A stretch of DNA of 46,630 bases from Flavobacteriia bacterium. GTDB taxonomy: Bacteria; Bacteroidota; Bacteroidia; Flavobacteriales; Flavobacteriaceae. The stretch spans positions 1 through 46,630 of the forward strand of contig JAABRF010000010.1 of NCBI GenBank assembly GCA_011391075.1, given 5' to 3'. The position numbers and the translations under genes were made by a program. Shown piece after piece: positions 31,812-40,554 of this stretch. The notes under the pieces are model-generated. The model ran no database searches. It saw only the letters and a list, made by a program, of their open reading frames with translations, and was not told the origin of the DNA. Position 1 is the first letter of the stretch, and every line of letters begins with the position of its first letter.

Positions 31812-33137
31812 ATGAGAAATCTATTATTAACCGCAACAGGGTTTTTCCTGTTTTTTTTAAATTCTATGGCACAAAAAGTTGAATTTGAAGAGTATGACCT
31901 GGAAAATGGTCTGCACGTAATTTTACATCAAGACCATACCGCTCCCGTAGTGATTACTTCGGTAATGTATCACGTGGGCGCCAAAGATGAGAGACCCGAT
32001 CGTACGGGTTTTGCCCATTTTTTTGAACATTTATTATTTGAAGGTACTGCCAATATCGGTCGTGGCGAATGGTTTAAAATTGTTTCTTCCAATGGTGGAA
32101 ACAACAACGCCAATACCAGTGATGACCGAACCTATTATTATGAAGTTTTTCCTTCCAATAATCTAGCGCTCGGTCTTTGGATGGAATCGGACCGAATGTT
32201 ACAACCGGTGATCAATCAAATCGGTGTTGACACACAAAACGAAGTAGTTAAAGAGGAGAAACGTCAACGCGTAGACAATCAACCTTATGGAAATTTCATC
32301 GCAGAAGTGAAAAAAAACATGTTTGATGTACACCCTTACCGTTGGGCGACCATTGGGTCCATGGAACATTTGGATGCTTCAACTTTGGATGAATTTATTG
32401 CTTTTAATAAAAAATATTACGTTCCCAATAATGCTGTTTTAGTAGTTGCCGGTGATATTGATAAAGCACAAGCCAAGGATTTGATTCAAAAATATTTTGG
32501 AAGTATTCCTCGTGGAGCAGATATCGTTAGGGAAACCTATGATGAAAAACCAATTACGGAAACTCGTAAAGCAGTTTATAATGATCCAAACATTCAGATT
32601 CCTGCCATAGTAACTTCTTATAGAACACCTTCTATGAAAACCAGAGAATCACGTGTGTTGGATATGATTTCCACTTTGCTGAGCGATGGAAAAAGTTCTA
32701 GATTGTACAAACGCATCGTAGACGATAAAAAAATGGCTTTACAGATTGGTGCAATGAATTTCAGTCAGGAAGACCATGGAATGTATATCATATATGGTAT
32801 GCCATTGGGAAATACTTCATTGGAAGCTATTATGAAAGAAGTTGATGACGAAATTGTAAAATTACAAACTGAATTACTATCTGATACGGAAATGCAAAAA
32901 CTAAAAAATATATTTGAAAATCAATTTGTCAATTCTAATGCAACTGTTCAAGGTGTTGCCAGTTCTTTGGCTACTTATTATATGTTGTATGGAGACATCA
33001 ACTTAATCAATACCGAACTTGGAATTTACAACTCTATAACTCCCGAAGAGATCAGAGCTGTTGCACAAAAGTATTTGAATCCCAATCAAAGATTGGAATT
33101 GAGTTATTTACCCACTGAAAAAACCGCTTCAAATTAA
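31812..33137 (+). CDS. M16 family zinc peptidase, catalytic subunit
   Basis: This 441-residue exported metallopeptidase has a signal sequence (1-20, ending NSMAQ) and the inverted zinc motif HFFEH (His69 to His73) within GFAHFFEHLLFEGTAN. A glutamate pair near residues 148-149 (VVKEEKRQRVDNQPYG) supplies the third ligand. The second M16 half (about 230-430) lacks the zinc site, as normal. The gene ends 5 bp before a second M16 gene whose product lacks the zinc motif, so the two probably form a heterodimer like bacterial PqqL/mitochondrial processing peptidase pairs. It likely degrades peptides in the periplasm. Confidence 0.93.
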   Translation: MRNLLLTATGFFLFFLNSMAQKVEFEEYDLENGLHVILHQDHTAPVVITSVMYHVGAKDERPDRTGFAHFFEHLLFEGTANIGRGEWFKIVSSNGGNNNANTSDDRTYYYEVFPSNNLALGLWMESDRMLQPVINQIGVDTQNEVVKEEKRQRVDNQPYGNFIAEVKKNMFDVHPYRWATIGSMEHLDASTLDEFIAFNKKYYVPNNAVLVVAGDIDKAQAKDLIQKYFGSIPRGADIVRETYDEKPITETRKAVYNDPNIQIPAIVTSYRTPSMKTRESRVLDMISTLLSDGKSSRLYKRIVDDKKMALQIGAMNFSQEDHGMYIIYGMPLGNTSLEAIMKEVDDEIVKLQTELLSDTEMQKLKNIFENQFVNSNATVQGVASSLATYYMLYGDINLINTELGIYNSITPEEIRAVAQKYLNPNQRLELSYLPTEKTASN

Positions 33138-33142
33138 TCGTC

Positions 33143-35230
33143 ATGCAATTAAAATATACTTACATATTACTAACCACCATTTTTATAATGAGTTGTACCG
33201 GAACCAAAACTACTACAGAAACCTTTGATAGAAATAAGCAACCAGTGGCAGGTCCTGCTCCAAAAGTTCAATTGGGCAAACCTCAAACATTTACGCTTGA
33301 TAACGGCTTAAAAGTATTGGTTGTCGAAAACCAAAAATTACCAAGAGTTTCTGTCAGTTTGTCTATTGACAATACACCCGTTTTTGAAGGAGATAAAGCA
33401 GGTGTTTCAAGTTTGCTGAGTGACTTACTAGGAAGTGGAACAACTACTGTTTCCAAAGATCAATTTAACGAAAGAATCGATTTTTTGGGAGCAAGTGTTA
33501 ATTATGGTAGTCAGAGTGCTAGCATGAGATCCCTTTCAAAATTTTTTCCTGAAGTTTTTGGTTTAATGGCTGATGGCGCTTTAAATCCCAATTTCACACA
33601 AGAAGAATTTGATAAATCCAAAGCAAAACTCGTTGACAACATCAAATCGGGTGAAAAAAGTGTGGAAAATATTTCAAACAGAGTTGAAAATGTTTTGGCA
33701 TATGGTAAAAATCATCCTTTTGGAGAATTCACAAAAATGAACCAATTGCAAAAAATTACATTGGCAGACGTACAAGCATTTTACAACACCTATTTCAAAC
33801 CAAACAATGCCTATTTGATTGTTACGGGTGATGTCAAATTTGATCTTGTAAAAGCGTTGGTTGAAAAACATTTAGGAAGCTGGCAAAAAGGAGCACTTCC
33901 CGAATACAAGTTACCTGACACTCAAAATGTAGTTCAAACAGAAATCAATTTTATCGACATGCCTGAAGCTTCTCAAACCCAAGTAAATGTAGTTAGTACT
34001 ACTCATTTGGAAATGGGAGATCCAGATTATCATGCTGTCTTGGTTGCCAATCAAATATTTGGGGGTGATTTTAATTCTCATCTCAACATGAATCTTCGGG
34101 AGGCACATGGATATACTTATGGCGCTCGTTCATCGGTCCCTGCTAGTAAATACGTTTCTATGTTTAAAGCTGGCGCCAAAGTGCGTAATCAAGTAGCCGA
34201 TTCTGCAGTTGTAGAAATTATGAAAGAATTGGATAGAATGTACACTGAAAAGGTAACTGAAGATGAATTAAAAACAGTTAAAGCCAGTTACTCGGGTAAT
34301 TTTGTTATGGAAGTTGAAAAACCGGAAACCATCGCTAGATATGCTTTAAATATTCAAAAAAACAATCTTCCTGAAGATTATTACGAAACTTTTTTAGCCA
34401 AAATAAATGCGGTGACTGCTGATGATGTCATGCGAGTTGCTCAAAAATATTTCAACAAAAACAATACGCGTATAGTGGTTACTTCCAAAGGTGCTGAGGT
34501 AATACCCGCATTAGAAAAACTAGGATACAAAATCAATTATTTCGATAAAGAAGGCAACAGCGTAGATAAACCTAAAATGCCAGAAGCAGTTTCCAATGAT
34601 ATTACTCCTGCCATTGTTTTGGAAAAATATTTCACAGCAGTTGGAGGAAAAGATAAGTTGGAAGCCATTCAAACTATAGAACAATCTTATGAGTTTACTA
34701 TGCAAGGTACTCCGGTTGTTCAAGTTTACAAAATGCAAAAACCAAATAAGATTTATGTAGAAACCCTTGTAATGGGTCAATCTTATGGTAAAATGGCTTT
34801 TGATGGGGAAAAAGGATATATGACCCAAATGGGAAATAAATTGCCGCTTCCAGAGGATAGAATTGCAGAATACAAAAATAAAAAAGGTATTATTGATGAG
34901 TTACTTTTATTGGAAAACAGTATTTTAAAACTAGATGGCATCGTCAATGTGAACGGAAGTGATGCTTATAAAATGTTGATTGATACCAATGGAGAAAAAT
35001 CAACTAAATATTTTGACGTAAAAAATGGATTGTTGGTTAAAGAAGAAAAAACAACTCAAGATCCAAGTGGTAAAGATTTTAATACCTACACCGACTTTTT
35101 TGATTACAAAGAAATAAACGGTATTTTGATATCTCACAAAGTTCTAACCAATGGAATGGGAGTTGATATGGAAATGCTCGTGAAAAGCGTTGAAATAAAT
35201 AAAATTTTTACTGAAGACACCTTTAAGTAA
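33143..35230 (+). CDS. M16 family inactive partner subunit, lipoprotein with C-terminal extra domain
   Basis: This 695-residue lipoprotein (signal ending IFIMSC, Cys18) is the non-catalytic partner of the preceding M16 peptidase. The position where HxxEH should be reads AGVSSLLSDLLGSGT (about residues 92-106), with no zinc ligands. The rest of the M16 fold is clear, including MNLREAHGYTYGARS (about 314-328). After the M16 region (to about 480) a further domain follows (about 500-695), starting TPAIVLEKYFTAVGGKDKLE. It resembles the beta-rich lipoprotein-sorting (LolA/LolB-like) domains attached to such partners in Bacteroidetes. It would tether the complex to a membrane and bind substrate. 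Confidence 0.9.
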   Translation: MQLKYTYILLTTIFIMSCTGTKTTTETFDRNKQPVAGPAPKVQLGKPQTFTLDNGLKVLVVENQKLPRVSVSLSIDNTPVFEGDKAGVSSLLSDLLGSGTTTVSKDQFNERIDFLGASVNYGSQSASMRSLSKFFPEVFGLMADGALNPNFTQEEFDKSKAKLVDNIKSGEKSVENISNRVENVLAYGKNHPFGEFTKMNQLQKITLADVQAFYNTYFKPNNAYLIVTGDVKFDLVKALVEKHLGSWQKGALPEYKLPDTQNVVQTEINFIDMPEASQTQVNVVSTTHLEMGDPDYHAVLVANQIFGGDFNSHLNMNLREAHGYTYGARSSVPASKYVSMFKAGAKVRNQVADSAVVEIMKELDRMYTEKVTEDELKTVKASYSGNFVMEVEKPETIARYALNIQKNNLPEDYYETFLAKINAVTADDVMRVAQKYFNKNNTRIVVTSKGAEVIPALEKLGYKINYFDKEGNSVDKPKMPEAVSNDITPAIVLEKYFTAVGGKDKLEAIQTIEQSYEFTMQGTPVVQVYKMQKPNKIYVETLVMGQSYGKMAFDGEKGYMTQMGNKLPLPEDRIAEYKNKKGIIDELLLLENSILKLDGIVNVNGSDAYKMLIDTNGEKSTKYFDVKNGLLVKEEKTTQDPSGKDFNTYTDFFDYKEINGILISHKVLTNGMGVDMEMLVKSVEINKIFTEDTFK

Positions 35231-35247
35231 AATTCAAACGATTTCGT

Positions 35248-35288
35248 AAAAACCGGATTAAAATTTATGTGTTTAATCCGGTTTTTTT
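35248..35288 (+). terminator. Terminator after the M16 pair
   Basis: The arms AAAAACCGGATTAAA (35248-35262) and TTTAATCCGGTTTTT (35272-35286) are perfect over 15 bp around a 9-base loop, and the T-run continues. It ends the M16 transcript 18 bp after the stop. Confidence 0.9.
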
Positions 35289-35322
35289 ATACGTAGAATC
35301 GGCGATGGCGCTTTATTTTTAT

Positions 35323-35330
35323 TACTTTTG
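35323..35330 (+). promoter_or_regulatory. Probable -7 box of pfkA
   Basis: TACTTTTG matches TAnnTTTG in the 106-bp gap between the M16 terminator and pfkA. The predicted leader is about 60 nt. No good -33 TTG is found 19-21 nt upstream (GGCGATGG lies there), so the call rests on the -7 box and position. Confidence 0.4.
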
Positions 35331-35396
35331 CGTCTGCAAAATGATGCCAACTTATCAGTATAAAACAAATCATTTGAAATCATAAAATAGTAATCC

Positions 35397-36491
35397 ATGA
35401 AGAGAGTATTAGTAGCTACCGGTGGTGGAGATTGCCCCGGATTAAATGCTGTTATCAGAGCTGTAGTAAAAAGAGCTGCCCAAGAACGCGATTGGGAAGT
35501 AATAGGAAGTATTCAATCCTATGACGGAATTTTGAGAGAACCTACCGAAATTATGGTATTGGACGAAAAAGCTGTTGCCGGAATACACGTTGATGGAGGA
35601 ACCATCATCGGAACTACCAATAAAGGCGGACCATTTGCTTGGCCGTTTAAAAATCAGGACGGAACTTGGGGCGCTGTAGACCGCTCAGATGAAATGATTC
35701 GTAAGTTACAATATTTGGGAGTGGATGCCGTAATCAGTATCGGTGGAGATGGCTCTCAAAAAATATCTCAACAACTTTTCGAAAAAGGACTCAAAATTAT
35801 TGGAGTACCCAAAACCATTGACAATGACTTATCCGCAACTGATTTTACCTTTGGATTTCAAACGGCTGTTCAAATTGCAACAGAATCGGTTGATAAATTG
35901 GTTACTACTGCTGCCAGTCACAACCGAGTGCTGGTATTGGAAGTAATGGGTAGAAATGCAGGTTGGATTGCCTTAAACACAGCTATTGCCGGTGGAGCCG
36001 AAGTTTGTTTAATTCCCGAAATTCCATACGATATTGAGAAAGTAGCCGAAAAATTATACTCACGCTACAGCAAAGGAAAAGGTCATGCCATCGTAGTTAT
36101 AGCAGAAGGCGCTGCTCCAAAAGGTGGAACTTTATTAGCCGAGAAAAGTGATGAAGTGGGATATGAGAATGTTCGTTTGGGTGGTGTGGCTCGTAAATTG
36201 GTCAATGACTTAAAAGCTATTGGCTTTGAAGCCGATATGCGTGAAACCGTTTTAGGTCATTTGCAAAGAGGCGGAGTGCCAATTGCTTATGATAGAATTT
36301 TGGCAACTCAGTTTGGGGTCAAAGCTTTTGAAATGGTTTTGGAAGGTAAATATGGTGAAATGGTAGCTTATCGTCACCCTAATATTATCTCTGTTCCTTT
36401 CCACGAAGCTATTGATTCTCCTAACTTTGTAGACCCCAATTGTGATTTGGTCAAAACGGCCAAAGGAGTTGGTATCGGTTTTGGAGACTAA
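35397..36491 (+). CDS. pfkA: 6-phosphofructokinase
   Basis: This 364-residue glycolytic enzyme phosphorylates fructose 6-phosphate. The N-terminal TGGGDCPGLNAVIRAVV, the IGGDGSQK motif (115-122), the catalytic PKTIDND (138-144, Asp142) and the MGRNAGWIA substrate segment are intact. Gly119 corresponds to Gly104 of E. coli PfkA, which fits ATP as donor, whereas Lys139 corresponds to Gly124, where lysine is typical of pyrophosphate-dependent enzymes. The Gly/Lys pair occurs in a group of ATP-dependent PFKs from actinobacteria, so ATP is likely but not proved. It is longer than the E. coli enzyme (320). It is monocistronic, with terminators on both sides. Confidence 0.93.
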   Translation: MKRVLVATGGGDCPGLNAVIRAVVKRAAQERDWEVIGSIQSYDGILREPTEIMVLDEKAVAGIHVDGGTIIGTTNKGGPFAWPFKNQDGTWGAVDRSDEMIRKLQYLGVDAVISIGGDGSQKISQQLFEKGLKIIGVPKTIDNDLSATDFTFGFQTAVQIATESVDKLVTTAASHNRVLVLEVMGRNAGWIALNTAIAGGAEVCLIPEIPYDIEKVAEKLYSRYSKGKGHAIVVIAEGAAPKGGTLLAEKSDEVGYENVRLGGVARKLVNDLKAIGFEADMRETVLGHLQRGGVPIAYDRILATQFGVKAFEMVLEGKYGEMVAYRHPNIISVPFHEAIDSPNFVDPNCDLVKTAKGVGIGFGD

Positions 36492-36501
36492 CATTATTAT
36501 A

Positions 36502-36533
36502 AAAAAAACCTGAAATTTCTTTCAGGTTTTTTT
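36502..36533. terminator. Bidirectional terminator after pfkA
   Basis: An A-run with CCTGAAA (36509-36515) pairs with TTTCAGG (36520-36526) plus a T-run around TTTC. It serves pfkA (stop 36491) and the convergent outer-membrane gene (stop 36558). Confidence 0.85.
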
Positions 36534-36557
36534 ATGTTTTAAAAGCCTTGATATCTT

Positions 36558-39236
36558 TTACAAATCATACTTGACCGAAAGCATGTAGACAGCTGGTTGT
36601 ACGTAATATCTTGAGGTACTGATTAAAACATCACTCGCTGTATTTTGATCTTGACTGCCTGTTTTTAAAACATTGTCTCCTGAAAGAATAAACTCCCATT
36701 TCGATTTTTCTTTTTGATAGTAGAGTTTCGAACTTAAAAAGCTGTATTGACTGTTGACGGTTTGGTCAGCATCTTCGTAATCGTAATAACTGAAATCGGC
36801 TGTCCAAGTGAAATGCTTTAAAAAGTTGGCTTCTACATTGAGATAAGGTTTCTGGGTAAGGTAACGACTATCTCTATTGGTTCCCGTATAATCACTGATG
36901 CTATATCTATAACCCAATTCAAAGTTGGGTATTTCCTTAAATCGAGTTTCAAAACTGATGTTGTAATTTTGAGTCAAACTTTTTGACAATGTTTCAGCAC
37001 TATTCAACAAGGTGTAATTTTGTCCATAATTTACACTACTACCCACATTGATTTCCCATTTTTTAAATTTCTTTCCAGCATTGAGATTCCCCGAAATGTT
37101 TTCATCAGGATTTTGGAGATTGATTGGATAAGACACTATATCAGTATTTAATATTTGAGTCGTCGATTTCACCGGATTGACACTTTTCTTATAAGAAACA
37201 CTTCCGTGAATGTTGGTAAAATTATACATATTGAAATCAAAATAGCGCAAAGTGTAAGTGTGATATAATGAACTTTCAAGGTCACGACTTCCCCCATTCA
37301 AAGACTGATAACTGTTTAAAAGCAAACCGGCGGCGTATTTATTGATGTCTGAAAACTCATTCGTGATACCATATTCCAATCGCATGGATCGGGTGTTTTT
37401 AAACTTGTATTCGGCGTAGAAATCGGGAAGAATCTTTTGGGTTGATACTTTATTAGAATCATCAAATTGGGTATCATTGAGATTAAACTGATGGATACTC
37501 AAACCCGGAGTGACTGTCAATTTACCCCATTTGATATTGTAATGCAATGCTAAAAACAAATCGTTGAATTTAAAATTGGCATTATTCCCTAGAATTGAAT
37601 TATCAAACTGATAGATGCTTCCATTGGTTAGTGTTTGAAATAAATCAGAATCCAAACGTTGGGCACTATATGTATTCCCAAGGGTAAAATTCAAATTACT
37701 CATATTATTCAACACATAAAAATAATCCACTTTTGCATCTACTTTATGTGAATTCAAACCTTTGTTTTGGGTTAATTGATATAAAACATCGTATTGCATA
37801 TTTAAAATGGCTGAAGTCTCAAAAAACTCATCCAAAGAGGTTGCGCTATACAAAGGTGCATTTTGATCCAATGTATGTTGCACACTTCCCGAAATAACAT
37901 GATTATCGTTGATAGTATAAAACAATTCTGTGTTTTGATTGATAGAAAATGGTTCCTGAGATTGGAGGGTTTCAATCATTCCATTGATGGTAGAAATCGT
38001 TTGACTCTGTTCGGTTTGTTTGGATTTTTTGAAAATAACGTCATAATTCCATTCTAGTGTGGAAGATGGCTTGTATTTAGAACTCAATTTTAACATCCCC
38101 AATTGATTGCGTTGATTGGATAATTTGGATTGGTTTTCAATGGTTTCTGTTGGAAAAAAATTCTTATACGTTTCAGTGTTCATATCGGTATCAGAATCGT
38201 TGTATATGGCAAATCCGCTAAAATCCAAATGATCAGTAAACGAATAGTTGAAATTCAAAGCTCCAAAACGAGACACAACCGAAAGCGCTTTATCATTATT
38301 CATGAGTGAAATTCCCAATTGATCAGTGTTGATTCGCATAGAACTTCCTCCTTTTTTCATCAAATTTTTAAAACCACCTGAAAATTTAAAATAGTCTTGC
38401 ATGGTAAATGGAGCTTCCCCGATGTTGTTAAAATCGGTTAAGATATTTAAACTTTTCTTGGGGCTGTAATAAAACACTTTAGGATGAGCCAAATATTTTT
38501 CGTCAGCGCCACCACCGGCAGTTATTTCACCAAACCAAAAATTTTCTTTTCCTTCCTTTAATTTGATATTTAAGGCAATGGCATCCTGATCGTTTTCCAG
38601 CCCTTTGAGTTGACTTACTTCTGAATAATTCTTCAAAACTTCAACTTTGTCAACTGCATTTGCGGGAATATTTTTAGTGGCGAGTTTGCTGTCTCCATCA
38701 AAAAAATCTTTCCCATTCACCATGATTTTGGATACTTGTGTACCCTCGACCTCCACTTGTCCATCATCATTTATTTCTACTCCGGGGAGCTTTTCAAGTA
38801 CGTCCTCCAATTTTTTTTCATTTCCCGTCGTAAAAGAATCTGCATTGTACACGATGGTATCTCCTTTGACAGTGACAGGCATGGTATACTTAAGTTCTAC
38901 TTCACCCAAAGCACTACTCTTTTCAGTTAATTTAAAGTTTTTACTCACTTTTTGATTCCCAAATTGGGTTACAAAACCCATTACTTCCGTATTGAAGCCC
39001 ATATAACTCACCTTGAGTGTATATTCTGTGTTTTCTGTAAGTGAAATTTGATACAAACCCTTGTCATTGGTTACTCCAAATGTTGCCATCTTACCTGTAC
39101 TAGTTACAATAGCAACTACATTGGCCATTTCCAAAGGAAGCCCTTTTTCATCGGTTACTTTTCCTTCCAAATAGGTGTTTTGTGAAAACCCAAAGAAAGT
39201 TTGAACCAAAAATAAAAACAATAATATTTTCTTCAT
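36558..39236 (-). CDS. TonB-dependent receptor-like outer membrane beta-barrel protein
   Basis: This protein of about 892 residues is outer-membrane located. I place the start at the ATG at 39234-39236 (MKKILLFLFLVQTFFGFSQN), which begins directly with a signal peptide. A carboxypeptidase-like regulatory beta-sandwich follows (about 22-105: YLEGKVTDEKGLPLEMANVV), then a plug-like region (about 110-210, with VEVEGTQVSKIMVNGKDFFD and NIPANAVDKVEVLKNY). The remainder is a long barrel of alternating aromatic strands that ends at VYMLSVKYDL. No TonB box or SusD partner is seen. The gene follows a GLPGLI protein gene, 176 bp upstream, a pairing that recurs in Flavobacteria. The substrate is unknown. 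Confidence 0.9.
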   Translation of the reverse strand: MKKILLFLFLVQTFFGFSQNTYLEGKVTDEKGLPLEMANVVAIVTSTGKMATFGVTNDKGLYQISLTENTEYTLKVSYMGFNTEVMGFVTQFGNQKVSKNFKLTEKSSALGEVELKYTMPVTVKGDTIVYNADSFTTGNEKKLEDVLEKLPGVEINDDGQVEVEGTQVSKIMVNGKDFFDGDSKLATKNIPANAVDKVEVLKNYSEVSQLKGLENDQDAIALNIKLKEGKENFWFGEITAGGGADEKYLAHPKVFYYSPKKSLNILTDFNNIGEAPFTMQDYFKFSGGFKNLMKKGGSSMRINTDQLGISLMNNDKALSVVSRFGALNFNYSFTDHLDFSGFAIYNDSDTDMNTETYKNFFPTETIENQSKLSNQRNQLGMLKLSSKYKPSSTLEWNYDVIFKKSKQTEQSQTISTINGMIETLQSQEPFSINQNTELFYTINDNHVISGSVQHTLDQNAPLYSATSLDEFFETSAILNMQYDVLYQLTQNKGLNSHKVDAKVDYFYVLNNMSNLNFTLGNTYSAQRLDSDLFQTLTNGSIYQFDNSILGNNANFKFNDLFLALHYNIKWGKLTVTPGLSIHQFNLNDTQFDDSNKVSTQKILPDFYAEYKFKNTRSMRLEYGITNEFSDINKYAAGLLLNSYQSLNGGSRDLESSLYHTYTLRYFDFNMYNFTNIHGSVSYKKSVNPVKSTTQILNTDIVSYPINLQNPDENISGNLNAGKKFKKWEINVGSSVNYGQNYTLLNSAETLSKSLTQNYNISFETRFKEIPNFELGYRYSISDYTGTNRDSRYLTQKPYLNVEANFLKHFTWTADFSYYDYEDADQTVNSQYSFLSSKLYYQKEKSKWEFILSGDNVLKTGSQDQNTASDVLISTSRYYVQPAVYMLSVKYDL

Positions 39237-39412
39237 TATTAAGATTTTTAAAGCTCTGTTGAGGAGCATAAAACGAAGTGTTAAATGGGTATTGATAGTG
39301 TTATTGTACCCGCCAGCCGACTAGACAAGTAATAGGGGTACATCATAAACTAAACCTTAGCTCAAATGTTAACTCCAAATAGATGTGGAAAAGTTATTCA
39401 ATAAATTTGACT

Positions 39413-40255
39413 TTACATGCGAATAATCATTCGATGGCCTCCGCCACCTTCATTTTTTCGTTCTTGTCCTCCATACATTTCCTGCATCTCTTTCATTTTA
39501 TCTTCCATGATTTGATCGTATTCTTTTTGGGTAACTTCTTTGCCTTTTTCCGGTTCTTTCACATCTATGGCATCTTTCGCATTCAGTGTAATTTCAGTAC
39601 ATAGAAACACTGTATTCTCTTCCGAAAGCTCAAGAATCAAACCCGGTAGACCCCAATAGTCTGAAGGTCCATTGTTGATAGGTATTTCGGGCGTATACCA
39701 AGCAGTCACCGTAATGATTTTGGTTTTGGGTTCTTCGTTTTGTTTTGAATCTTCTTCATTTTTTTGTGGCGGTGGTCCCATTCTGATGTTTCGTACTTCT
39801 TTGGTAGCTGTTGCTTTGAAACACAAATGTTCACCTATCATTTTGGATTCTTCTTCCAATTTCCATTCATACGGCTTCAACGAATCCTTAATTAGAAATT
39901 CCTTGCTAAAAGATTCTATTTGTCGTACATATCTTTTTTCTTTTAGGTTTTTATAATATATCCCTTGATTGAAAGCTCCCATCATGCGCATACCACCACG
40001 ACCAGGTTGTTCGAGTTTTTCTTCTTCTTTATAAATACCGGCAAACTTATCAAATGTGAGTACAAATTTCTTTTCCATTTGACTTTTCAACATTTCCTTG
40101 AAGTCGTTGAGACGTTCTTTCGGAATTTGCGTGCTGTCTAGTTGGATATCCAATTTGGTTTTGGATTGATAAACCGCTACCCCTTTAAAATCTTGTGCTA
40201 AAACAGAAAAAGAAATTAAAAGAAAAAAGAAAACTGTTGAAACTAATTTTTGCAT
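39413..40255 (-). CDS. GLPGLI family protein
   Basis: This 280-residue exported protein has a signal peptide (ending FSVLAQ) and belongs to the Bacteroidetes GLPGLI family, whose signature is seen in SDYWGLPGLILELSEENTVF (about 196-215). The N-terminal half has KGVAVYQSKTKLDIQLDS and a YEWKLEEESKMIGEHLCFKA region with the conserved cysteine, and the C-terminus is rich in Lys, Glu and Gly (GGQERKNEGGGGHRM). Function is unknown. It precedes the receptor-like barrel gene on the same strand and probably acts with it in the periplasm. Confidence 0.92.
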   Translation of the reverse strand: MQKLVSTVFFFLLISFSVLAQDFKGVAVYQSKTKLDIQLDSTQIPKERLNDFKEMLKSQMEKKFVLTFDKFAGIYKEEEKLEQPGRGGMRMMGAFNQGIYYKNLKEKRYVRQIESFSKEFLIKDSLKPYEWKLEEESKMIGEHLCFKATATKEVRNIRMGPPPQKNEEDSKQNEEPKTKIITVTAWYTPEIPINNGPSDYWGLPGLILELSEENTVFLCTEITLNAKDAIDVKEPEKGKEVTQKEYDQIMEDKMKEMQEMYGGQERKNEGGGGHRMIIRM

Positions 40256-40284
40256 GATTTATAACTTTAAAATGATATGTGCTT

Positions 40285-40329
40285 CATCTGTATTAAAATG
40301 ACAGATGTCTAATCAGACGCCCAAAATTA
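40285..40329 (-). promoter_or_regulatory. Promoter and folded leader of the GLPGLI-barrel unit
   Basis: On the minus strand the -7 box TAATTTTG (complement of 40322-40329) precedes a leader with two adjoining hairpins: GTCT-gatt-AGAC (complement of 40307-40318) and CATCTGT-cattttaat-ACAGATG (complement of 40285-40307). They share one base and may alternate. The remaining stretch to hutU (40330-40554) holds only the probable hutU -7 box TAACTTTA (40526-40533). Confidence 0.4.
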
Positions 40330-40554
40330 AGATTTGTTAATGAATGAAGAACGAATTTTCTTTAAATAATTGAATTGTATAGATTTCTGATTGAAATGAA
40401 TAGATAAAACCTTAATATTTATACCTTCACTCGTATAAAATTCACTGTTATTTTTGAAATAATTTTCCTTTTTAAACCAAATCTGAATCATCATTTTACA
40501 CTTATGTCAAAATAAATAAATTTTATAACTTTACATTTTTAATATTGCCAAATA

